From Acidimicrobiia bacterium (GTDB taxonomy: Bacteria > Actinomycetota > Acidimicrobiia > Spongiisociales > ZC4RG35): 16,331 nucleotides of DNA. The translations under genes and the position numbers were made by a program. Each line of letters opens with the position of its first letter. The stretch's first letter is position 1. Where the stretch lies: positions 1 to 16,331 of the forward strand of contig JAOUGY010000053.1 in assembly GCA_029865445.1 (NCBI GenBank). Direction: 5' to 3'. Below, piece after piece: positions 1-6,602 of this stretch. Under the pieces are notes generated by a model that ran no database searches, was not told where the DNA came from, and saw only the letters and a program-made list of their open reading frames with translations.

Positions 1-1001
1 CCGATCACCCTCGAAGACCCGGGGTGGCGGGTGCGGTGACCGTCCTCATGAAAGACACGCTGCATCCGACGCTCATGCAGACGATCGAGGGGCAAGCAGC
101 CTTTGTGCACGCCGGTCCTTTCGCCAACATCGCCCACGGCAACTCGTCCATCCTCGCCGATCGTCTGGCACTCCATCTCGGCGACTACGTCATCACCGAG
201 TCCGGATTCGGCGCCGACATGGGGATGGAGAAGTTCATGGACATCAAGTGCCGCACATCGGGTCTCCGCCCAGACTGTGTGGTGTTGGTGGCCACCGTCC
301 GCGCTCTCAAGACCCACGGTGGGGGCCCCAAGGTGGTCCTGGGGCGACCGCTCGACCGGGCCTACACGGAAGAGAATCTTGCGCTCCTCCACGCCGGAAT
401 GCCCAACCTGCTGGCTCACATCAAGAACGCCAAACGGTTCGGTGTCCCCGTGGTCGTTGCGATCAACAGCTTCCCAACCGACACCTGGGCCGAGATCAAC
501 GCCATCAGGGACGCCGCCCTCGAGGCCGGCGCCTCCGATGCCGTTCTCGCCGAACACTGGGCCAAGGGCGGCGAGGGAGCCACAGCCCTGGCCGAGGCGG
601 TGGTGGCGGCCTGCGAAGAACCCAACGAGTTCTCGTACCTGTATCCCCTCAACATGTCGATCAAACAGAAGATCGAAATCATCTGCCGTGACATCTACGG
701 GGCGGGCGAAGTGGAGTACTCCCCCACCGCCAACGCCCAGATCGAGAGCTTCGAGAAGTCGGGCTTCGGATATCTCCCGATCTGCATGGCGAAGACACAC
801 CTCTCGATCAGTCACGACGCGGCGCTGAAGGGGGCACCCCAGGGGTACACGGTTCCTGTCCGCGAGGTGAGGGCGTCCGTCGGTGCGGGATTCATCTACC
901 CGTTACTCGGAGAGATGCGGACGATGCCCGGACTCGGCTCGACGCCCGCTTACATGAAGGTCGACATCGACGACGACGGCAACGTCGTCGGACTGTTCTG
1001 A
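1..1001 (+). CDS. fhs: Formate-tetrahydrofolate ligase, C-terminal part (5' end outside the window)
   Basis: This enzyme joins formate to tetrahydrofolate using ATP to give 10-formyl-THF in the cytoplasm; it can also run in reverse. About the last 330 residues of a protein normally near 555 residues are present. Family-typical stretches include MKDTLHPTLMQTIEG, HAGPFANIAHGNSSI, ESGFGADMGMEKF, RALKTHGGGPK and the C-terminal end MPGLGSTPAYMKVDIDDDGN followed by VVGLF. The nucleotide-binding N-terminal region lies before the window. The reading frame used from about position 21 onward differs from that of the first 18 bases, which read PITLED, the residues expected just before GVAGAVTVLMKD; see the frameshift entry. 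The stop is 43 bases before the formate dehydrogenase catalytic gene on the same strand, so the genes are probably one operon for formate/C1 handling. The family call is secure; whether the gene is intact depends on the frameshift. Confidence 0.95.
   Translation, partial: DHPRRPGVAGAVTVLMKDTLHPTLMQTIEGQAAFVHAGPFANIAHGNSSILADRLALHLGDYVITESGFGADMGMEKFMDIKCRTSGLRPDCVVLVATVRALKTHGGGPKVVLGRPLDRAYTEENLALLHAGMPNLLAHIKNAKRFGVPVVVAINSFPTDTWAEINAIRDAALEAGASDAVLAEHWAKGGEGATALAEAVVAACEEPNEFSYLYPLNMSIKQKIEIICRDIYGAGEVEYSPTANAQIESFEKSGFGYLPICMAKTHLSISHDAALKGAPQGYTVPVREVRASVGAGFIYPLLGEMRTMPGLGSTPAYMKVDIDDDGNVVGLF
18..22 (+). other. Apparent single-base deletion (frameshift) in fhs
   Basis: Bases 1-18 in frame 1 encode PITLED, which is what the family shows just before the conserved (L/I)GVxGA(V/M)TVLMKDA stretch. 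Frame 1 then runs into a TGA at 37-39, while GVAGAVTVLMKD continues in frame 3 from position 21. Putting one T back, so that gacccgggg becomes gacctcgggg, restores PITLEDLGVAGAV exactly. It may be an assembly or sequencing error or a real mutation; the sequence alone cannot say which. Confidence 0.65.
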
Positions 1002-1028
1002 CGACAGACGCCCTCCGCGGCGATCGGG

Positions 1029-1039
1029 AAGGAGGTGAT
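1029..1039 (+). promoter_or_regulatory. Very strong ribosome binding site of the formate dehydrogenase catalytic gene
   Basis: AAGGAGGTGAT is an 11-base match to the complement of the conserved 3' end of bacterial 16S rRNA. GGAGG ends 9 bases before the ATG at 1045. It fixes this ATG as the start and suggests high initiation on a gene whose translation must pass a UGA. Confidence 0.85.
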
Positions 1040-1044
1040 GAAAC

Positions 1045-2946
1045 ATGGCACGACGCAGCAGACTGCAGACGCCCCTCGTTCGCAAGGACGGCGCACTCGT
1101 TCCGGCCACATGGGACGAGGCGATCGGTCGGGCGGCCGAAGGACTCAGGGCGGTCGGAACGGACCACGGCCCCACGGCCCTCGGCATGTTCAGCTGTTCG
1201 AAGGCGACGAACGAGACCAACTATCTGGCCCAGAAGTTCGCCCGTCTCGTCCTCGAGATGAACAACATCGACTCGTGTAACCGCACTTGACACGCTCCCA
1301 GCGTCACCGGTCTGGTGGCGGTTCTCGGAGCGGGTGGCGGTACGAGTTCCTATGAGGAGATCGAGAACACCGACGTGATCCTCCTCTGGGGTTCGAACGC
1401 GCGCAACGCTCACCCGATCTTCTTTCATCACCTCCTCAAAGGCGTTCACAACGGCGCCCGGCTGTACGCCGTCGACCCCCGTCGGAGCGAGTCGGCTCAG
1501 TGGGCCGATGTCTGGCTTGGAATCGACGTCGGATCCGACATCGCGCTCGCCAACGCCATGGCAAAGGTCATCATCGAACGAGGCCTCGCCAACACGGAGT
1601 TCGTGGAACGAGCCACGACCGGATTCGAGGCCTACGCCCGCAAGGTGGCCGAATACGACCTCGCCCGCGCCACGGAGATCACCGGCATTCCCAGCAACGT
1701 GATCGAGGAGATGGCGGTGGCGTACGCCACGGCCGATCGTGCCCAGATCTGCTGGACGCTCGGAATCACCGAACATCACAACGCCACCGACAACGTGCTG
1801 GCGCTCATCTCGTTGGCCCTCCTCACCGGCCATGTCGGCCGGTACGGATCGGGTCTGGTGCCGGTGCGAGGTCAGAACAACGTCCAGGGCGGTGGCGACA
1901 TGGGCGCCCTGCCGAACAAGCTACCGGGCTTCCAGGACATCGAGAACGACGAGCAACGGGGCAAGTTCGAAGCGCTGTACGGCCGACCACTTCCCGCCAA
2001 GCGTGGGTGGCATCTCACCCAGATGTTCGAGGCGATGCAGGCCGGCAAACTGCGCGGGCTGTACGTCATCGGAGAGAACCCGGCCCAATCGGAAGCCGAC
2101 TCGGGACACACCCGCCAGGCCCTGGAAGGCTTGGACTTCCTCGTCGTCCAGGACATCTTCCTCACCCGCACCGCTGAGATGGCTGATGTCGTGTTGCCCG
2201 CCGCCGCCGATTGGTGCGAAGCCGAGGGCACGGTCACCTCCTCGGAGCGCCGTGTGCAGCGTGTACGGAAAGCTCTCGAGCCGCCGGGTGAGGCGAAACC
2301 GGACACCGAGATCATCTCGCTCCTGGCAGGCGCCCTTGGCCGCGGATGGGGCAACCCGTCCGCCGAGGAGATCTGGGACGAGCTGCGAAGCCTCTCACCG
2401 CCGCACCAGGGGATGAGTTACCAGCGGTTGGAGGATCTCGGTGGACTGCAGTGGCCGTGCCCCGATGATTCCCACCCCGGAAGCCAGTTCCTCCATGCCC
2501 GCCTGTGGGACGAGGTCGTGATCGATCCGGCCCCGTTCATGCCGGTGGACTGGGCGGCTCCGGTCGACCGACTCTCGGACGACTACCCCCTGCGGATGAC
2601 CACCGGTCGCCACCTCGACGGCTACAACACCGGGGTGCAGTCGGGCGGGTTCGACTCACCCATCAGGATCGGCTGCACGATCGACGTTTCCCCCGAAGAC
2701 GGGGAACGGCTCGGATTGGAGCCCGACGAGGTGGTGAGGATCGGTTCGAGGCGCGGCGAGATCGAAGCTCCGGTCCGGATCGATCCCGGGCTGCGTCCGG
2801 GGCTGACGTTCATGGCGCTTCACTACCCCGACGACGTGGACATCAACGAGCTGACGATCGAGGCCTGGGATCCGCAGTCGGGTACGGCCGAGTTCAAGGC
2901 GACGGCGATCAGAATCGACAAGATCGCGGTCGGAGTACAGAGGTGA
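1045..2946 (+). CDS. fdhA: Formate dehydrogenase, catalytic (molybdopterin/selenocysteine) part of the alpha subunit; UGA at codon 82 read as Sec
   Basis: This part oxidises formate to CO2 at a Mo- or W-bis-pterin cofactor. The frame 1045-2946 holds 633 residues if the TGA at 1288-1290 is read through. The flanking residues are NNIDSCNRT-U-HAPSVTGL; in this family the same place is Cys or Sec followed by an invariant His (U140-H141 in E. coli FdhF). Downstream features are typical of the NAD-linked formate dehydrogenases: EEIENTDVILLWGSNARNAHP, VRGQNNVQGGGDMGALPNKL, YVIGENPAQSEAD, and the C-terminal cofactor-binding domain with TTGRHLDGYNTGVQSGG and SGTAEFKATAIRI. The protein starts with RLQTPLVRKDGALVPATWDEAI, which in full-length relatives directly follows the N-terminal [4Fe-4S] domain. 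That domain is absent here and is encoded by the third gene of the operon (4684-5637). The next gene starts 10 bases after the stop. A naive gene caller would report two fragments, 1045-1290 and from 1315 on. Confidence 0.93.
1288..1332 (+). promoter_or_regulatory. Bacterial SECIS element directing selenocysteine at UGA 1288-1290
   Basis: Directly after the UGA the RNA can fold into a two-part hairpin. The lower stem is CGCTCC (1293-1298) with GGAGCG (1327-1332), 6 of 6 pairs. The upper stem is CGTCACC (1302-1308) with GGTGGCG (1314-1320), 7 pairs including one U-G. The apical loop is GGTCT (1309-1313). Counting the U of UGA as 1, the loop G and U fall at 23 and 24 and there is a U at 17. These are the positions known to matter for SelB binding in E. 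coli fdhF, whose loop also contains GGUCU. The element lies within the coding sequence for HAPSVTGLVAVLGA. Confidence 0.88.
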
Positions 2947-2956
2947 GATTCCCGTC

Positions 2957-4687
2957 ATGGACCTGAGATTCATTGGGGCCGAGGTCTCGGAGGGCGAGCG
3001 GGAGGCCATCCATGCGGCGGTTCCGGCGGCCGAGGTGGTCGAGGTCGACGGTCGGGTGGTCCGCACTGATCGCACGTCGCTCCGGCACCACCTCCTGCCT
3101 GCCCTCGACGCCGTTCAGTCGGCGATCGGGTACGTGAGCGAGGGTGCGGTCGACGAGATCGCACACAGGTTGCACGTGCCTCCCGCCGAGGTGTATTCGG
3201 TGGCCACGTTCTACGCCCTCATCCAGACCGAGCCTCGTCCCCCGGTCGTGGCGCACGTGTGCGACGACGTAGCGTGCCGTTCAGCCGCCGATCTGGTGGG
3301 AGAGCTGGGCGATCGGGACGACGTGGTGGCGAGTCCGTGCCTGGGTCAGTGCGACAGGCGTCCGGCCGTGTTCTTCCAGCGCGCCGGTTCCCCCGACCTC
3401 GTGGCGGCGCCTGCCACGGCATCCGAAGTTAGTTCCGTTCTCGACGGAGCCGAATCGATCACGTTGGAGCCGACCGTCGATGCCGGCCCGCTCCTGCGCC
3501 GGGTCGGTCGGGTCGATCCAGGGTCACTCGACGCCTTCCGATCGACCGGTGGATACGTGGCGTTGGCGAGGGCGATCGAGATGGGCCCCGAGGCCGTGAT
3601 CGCCGAGCTCGAGACGTCGGGGCTCAAGGGCCGGGGAGGAGCGGCCTTCCCCGCCGGTGTGAAGTGGGAGTCGGTGCGGAAGCAACCGACCGGCCCCAAA
3701 TACGTTGTCTGCAACGCCGACGAATCCGAGCCCGGCACGTTCAAGGACCGGGTCGTTCTCGAAGGCGACCCCTTCGCCGTGATCGAGGCGTTGACCATCG
3801 CCGGATTCAGCACCGGCGCCACCAAGGGCTTCATCTACATCCGTGGTGAGTACCCGCTGGCGACCGAGCGACTGCGGACGGCGGTCGCTGCGGCCCGGAA
3901 TGCGGGTTTGCTCGGAGACGATGTCGCAGGAGCAGGCTTCGCCTTCGACATCGAGGTTCGCCGGGGCCAGGGTGCCTACATCTGTGGTGAGGAGACCGCC
4001 CTCTTCAACTCGATCGAAGGCTTTCGTGGGGAGCCGCGCCAGAAGCCGCCGTTCCCGGTGTTCGAGGGTCTTTTCGGTCGCCCCACGGTCATCAACAACG
4101 TCGAGACGCTCATCAACGTCAACCGGGTGCTCACCGAGGGTGGGGAGACCTACGCCGCGTCGGGGACACCGGATTCCACCGGAACCCGGCTGTTCTGCCT
4201 GTCCGGCGACGTGGCGCGGCCCGGTGTCTACGAGGTCGAGTTCGGGATGACTCTGGGCGACCTGATCGAGCGGGCGGGTGGCGCTGCCGGCGACCTGGGA
4301 TTTGTCATGCTGGGCGGTGCGGCCGGCTCGCTGGTCGACGCGTCGGCCTTGGACCTGCGGCTCACGTTCGAGGATGCCCGCGCTGCAGGGGTGTCGCTCG
4401 GCTCAGGGGTGGTGATGGTGTTCAACACCGAGGTGGACATGGTCGACATCGTCCGTCGGATCGCCAGGTTCTTCCGGGACGAGTCGTGCGGCCAGTGCGT
4501 CCCGTGCCGCGTCGGCACGGCCCGCGTCGAGGAAGCCGTCAGCCGAGCCAACGGTTCGGTGGAGGCGAGCCTGATCGAAGACATGGACCGAGCGATGAAG
4601 GACGCCTCCATCTGCGGGCTCGGGCACACAGCCGCCTCGGTGGTCCGATCGGCGATCGCCCTTGGAATCCTGGGAGAGCCACAATGA
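2957..4687 (+). CDS. fdhB: Formate dehydrogenase beta (diaphorase) subunit, fused NuoE-NuoF type
   Basis: This 576-residue subunit passes electrons from the formate dehydrogenase iron-sulfur chain to NAD+ through FMN. Residues 1 to about 150 are a NuoE-like thioredoxin-fold [2Fe-2S] domain with cysteines C102, C107, C128 and C132. The rest is NuoF-like. It has the FMN/NADH-binding stretches GLKGRGGAAFPAGVKW (about 222-237), CNADESEPGTFKDR (252-265) and GAYICGEETALFNSIEG (339-355), and a C-terminal [4Fe-4S] motif ESCGQCVPCRVGT plus SICGLG (C511, C514, C517, C553). The fusion and length match the beta subunit of Methylobacterium-type NAD-dependent formate dehydrogenases. The ATG at 2957 follows AGAGGTGA, which overlaps the upstream stop. 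Its stop overlaps the start of the next gene (ATGA, 4684-4687), indicating translational coupling. Confidence 0.94.
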   Translation: MDLRFIGAEVSEGEREAIHAAVPAAEVVEVDGRVVRTDRTSLRHHLLPALDAVQSAIGYVSEGAVDEIAHRLHVPPAEVYSVATFYALIQTEPRPPVVAHVCDDVACRSAADLVGELGDRDDVVASPCLGQCDRRPAVFFQRAGSPDLVAAPATASEVSSVLDGAESITLEPTVDAGPLLRRVGRVDPGSLDAFRSTGGYVALARAIEMGPEAVIAELETSGLKGRGGAAFPAGVKWESVRKQPTGPKYVVCNADESEPGTFKDRVVLEGDPFAVIEALTIAGFSTGATKGFIYIRGEYPLATERLRTAVAAARNAGLLGDDVAGAGFAFDIEVRRGQGAYICGEETALFNSIEGFRGEPRQKPPFPVFEGLFGRPTVINNVETLINVNRVLTEGGETYAASGTPDSTGTRLFCLSGDVARPGVYEVEFGMTLGDLIERAGGAAGDLGFVMLGGAAGSLVDASALDLRLTFEDARAAGVSLGSGVVMVFNTEVDMVDIVRRIARFFRDESCGQCVPCRVGTARVEEAVSRANGSVEASLIEDMDRAMKDASICGLGHTAASVVRSAIALGILGEPQ

Positions 4688-5637
4688 GCGAAACCGTGTC
4701 CATCGTCATCGACGGAGTCTCGATGGCGGTGCCTGCCGGCTCCACCATCCTCGAAGCTTGCCGTTCGACCGACAACGACCAGCCCACCCTCTGTTACCTG
4801 GAGACCCTCACACCCGTGAATGTGTGCAGGGTATGCGTGGTCGAGGTGGAGGGAAGCCGGACCCTGGTGCCGTCCTGTTCTCGAGTCGCCGAGGACGGAA
4901 TGATCGTGCACACCGACTCGGAGCGGGTGCGGCATTCGCGCAAGGTCGTGTTCGAGTTCCTGGCGTCCTCGGTGGACATGTCGCTCACCGATGACGCCAC
5001 CAAAGGCTGGATGGACCGGTACGGGTGCGATCCAACGCGGTTCGGACCGCAGGCGGGCCCAGTCGCCGACCGGGACCACCGCCACGCCGGGCATCATCAC
5101 GCCCCGACCGGAGACACCGCCGAGACCGTGAGCCAGCCGGTGAAGGTGGACAACGAACTGTACGTTCGGGACTACTCGCGGTGTGTGCTCTGCTACCGCT
5201 GCGTCGAGGCGTGTGGTATCGACGCCCAGAACACCTTCGCCATCGCCGTCGCGGGCCGCGGGTTCGATGCCCGGATCTCCACCGAATTCGACACCGGTCT
5301 GACGGACTCGGCATGCGTGTTCTGCGGCAATTGCGTCGGCGTGTGCCCCACCGGCGCCCTCATGTTCCGCTCCGAGTACGAACTGCGGAACGCCGGGATG
5401 TGGGACTCGGATCGTCAGTCGGTCACTCGCACGGTGTGTTCGTATTGCGGCGTGGGATGCAACCTCGAACTCCACACCCAGGACAACCGGATCGTCAAGG
5501 TCACCTCCCCCGCCGACCACTCGGTCACATCCGGTCACCTCTGCATCAAGGGTCGCTTCGGATACAGCTATGTACAAGAGCTCGGCGACCTGGCCGTCAC
5601 CCCGATCGACGAAGTTCTGGCGCGGGCTCGACGGTGA
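4684..5637 (+). CDS. Formate dehydrogenase, iron-sulfur N-terminal part of the alpha subunit as a separate protein
   Basis: This 317-residue protein should carry electrons between the molybdopterin site and the diaphorase subunit. In order it shows: a NuoG-like [2Fe-2S] domain (C37, C48, C51, C65); a linker with a His-rich patch (131-139, DHRHAGHHH); two [4Fe-4S] clusters, CVLCYRCVEAC (C167, C170, C173, C177) and CVFCGNCVGVC (C211, C214, C217, C221); and the Fe4S4 domain that normally begins a molybdopterin oxidoreductase, CSYCGVGC (C252, C255, C259) with C287 and the conserved Lys in CIKGR (K289). The His-Cys3 [4Fe-4S] motif of some NuoG/FdsA proteins is not seen. The protein stops about 26 residues after that Lys, just where the catalytic part of a normal alpha subunit would follow; that part is encoded at 1045-2946. 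The two parts sum to 950 residues, about a full-length alpha subunit. The ATG at 4684 overlaps the previous stop. Confidence 0.93.
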   Translation: MSETVSIVIDGVSMAVPAGSTILEACRSTDNDQPTLCYLETLTPVNVCRVCVVEVEGSRTLVPSCSRVAEDGMIVHTDSERVRHSRKVVFEFLASSVDMSLTDDATKGWMDRYGCDPTRFGPQAGPVADRDHRHAGHHHAPTGDTAETVSQPVKVDNELYVRDYSRCVLCYRCVEACGIDAQNTFAIAVAGRGFDARISTEFDTGLTDSACVFCGNCVGVCPTGALMFRSEYELRNAGMWDSDRQSVTRTVCSYCGVGCNLELHTQDNRIVKVTSPADHSVTSGHLCIKGRFGYSYVQELGDLAVTPIDEVLARARR

Positions 5638-5666
5638 CCTCCCCGGCCCATCGGCCCCGAATACAG

Positions 5667-5695
5667 GTCGCCCCCCGGTGCGACCGGGGGGCGAT
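5667..5695. terminator. Strong GC hairpin between converging genes, probable bidirectional terminator
   Basis: CGCCCCCCGGT (5669-5679) pairs perfectly with ACCGGGGGGCG (5683-5693) around a GCG loop. A further T-A pair (5668/5694) and a G-T pair (5667/5695) extend the stem. It lies 29 bases after the end of the formate dehydrogenase operon and 10 bases after the stop of the small gene on the opposite strand. There is no U-tract on either side, which is common for terminators in high-GC Gram-positive bacteria. Confidence 0.8.
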
Positions 5696-5705
5696 GATCT
5701 GCTCG

Positions 5706-5915
5706 TCAGACGAGGGTCGGGACCCGCTCGTCCGCCGTGCTGCGCACATTCGTGTGCAGCGGCCGTTCCACGAGGGGATCGGCGACCGGTCCGAACCTGC
5801 GAGCCTTCCGGCGAAGCTTCAACAGCTTCCGGCCGTCTCTCTCCTGGGAGGCCTGCCGGTGAGCTTCGGTCATGACTGCGTTGGCGACGTAATACATCAC
5901 GAGTGGATGCGACAT
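5706..5915 (-). CDS. Small basic protein of unknown function (69 aa)
   Basis: The protein begins MSHPLVMYYVANAVMTEAHRQ and continues with a charged stretch RDGRKLLKLRRKARRFGP, then a polar tail. I do not recognise a named family. The plan, a short HP-x-hydrophobic start and then a helix with HRQA and many Arg/Lys, recalls small uncharacterised actinobacterial proteins. The start is chosen at 5915 because AAGGA lies 8 bases upstream on the minus strand; longer readings of the same frame only run antisense through the regulator and pabB. It is divergent from the CGNR regulator at 6036 and shares its intergenic region, so it is a candidate target of that regulator. No clear transmembrane segment or signal peptide is visible. 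Confidence 0.7.
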   Translation of the reverse strand: MSHPLVMYYVANAVMTEAHRQASQERDGRKLLKLRRKARRFGPVADPLVERPLHTNVRSTADERVPTLV

Positions 5916-5973
5916 TTGTGGTTTCCTTCGATCGATGCCGGGAGGTGGCATTCTGCTTGCTGGTGAGTTCTTC

Positions 5974-6030
5974 TTGATGTAACGTATCAAAACTATTACA
6001 CCGGTTACACTACCTCCGAACACGTAACAC
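5974..6030. promoter_or_regulatory. Divergent promoter region with repeated TGTAAC-like half-sites
   Basis: This AT-richer stretch lies between the divergent starts at 5915 (-) and 6036 (+). It holds TGTAAC at 5978-5983 on the plus strand. The direct repeat TTACAC-CGG-TTACAC (5996-6001, 6005-6010) reads as two GTGTAA copies on the minus strand, and a further GTAAC lies at 6024-6028. The half-sites are in both orientations, as in an operator cluster. I cannot assign a reliable -35/-10 pair. Confidence 0.5.
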
Positions 6031-6035
6031 GTCAA

Positions 6036-6596
6036 ATGGATTTTTCTCATTACAGCTGCGAGCCGGTCGATCTGGCGGTCGACCTCATCAACACCGACGG
6101 CAGGTTCGGCGGCAACAGGGACGAACTGATGTTCTTGCACGATCTCGAGGTGTTTCTGGCCGCCCATCAGGACGTTTGGGAACCCGGCGACAGCCTCCCT
6201 CCCGACGAAACCGACGTGCAGGAGGTCCGAGAGCTGCGGAAGTCGCTGCGAACCGTGTTCGAAGCCGAGACCGACGACGCGGCGTCGGCCGTCATCAATG
6301 AGCTGCTCGCCACCAACGGCGCCATCCCCCGCGTGTCGACCCACGGAGGGTCGGCCCACCTCCACTTCGAGACGGAGGGAACCAGCTTCGCCCGATGGCT
6401 CGCCGTCGTCACGACCATGGGAGTCACCACCGTGCTCGTGGACCAGGGACGAGCGCGGTTCGGGGTCTGCGCAGCCGCCGACTGCAACGACGTCTTCCTG
6501 GACACGTCCCGCAACCGCTCCCGCCGCCACTGCTCGGGCACCTGCTCCACCCGGGAGAACGTCGCCGCCTACCGGAAACGACAACGACAGGAGTAG
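6036..6596 (+). CDS. CGNR zinc-finger (ABATE-domain) putative transcriptional regulator
   Basis: This 186-residue protein has the two-part plan of the CGNR family. The N-terminal ABATE-type domain starts with EPVDLAVDLINT (about 9-20). The C-terminal zinc-ribbon is RFGVCAAADCNDVFLDTSRN, then RSRRHCSGTCSTRENVAAYRKR. Likely zinc ligands are C145, C150, C166 and C170, and the basic tail would contact DNA. The family-naming CGNR tetrapeptide is CSTR here, keeping Cys and Arg but losing Gly-Asn. Members are thought to be transcription factors, often of unknown ligand. The ATG at 6036 has no convincing Shine-Dalgarno, so a leaderless transcript is possible. The gene is divergent from the small gene at 5706-5915 and lies 6 bases before pabB, so it may control either or both. 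Confidence 0.85.
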   Translation: MDFSHYSCEPVDLAVDLINTDGRFGGNRDELMFLHDLEVFLAAHQDVWEPGDSLPPDETDVQEVRELRKSLRTVFEAETDDAASAVINELLATNGAIPRVSTHGGSAHLHFETEGTSFARWLAVVTTMGVTTVLVDQGRARFGVCAAADCNDVFLDTSRNRSRRHCSGTCSTRENVAAYRKRQRQE

Positions 6597-6602
6597 CGGC
6601 CC

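Noticed and set aside
1045..1290. A free-standing 81-residue protein followed by a separate gene from 1315 (pseudogene reading of fdhA)
   Set aside because: The TGA is at the Sec/Cys site, the frame is unbroken, sequence conservation continues on both sides, and a SECIS-like hairpin follows; recoding explains it better.
892..1833. Long open frame on the minus strand opposite fhs and fdhA
   Set aside because: Shadow of GC-rich coding sequence; no family motif, and it lies opposite well-conserved genes.
4228..5577. Open frame of 449 codons on the minus strand opposite fdhB and the iron-sulfur gene
   Set aside because: Antisense to conserved cysteine motifs, with no recognisable domain.
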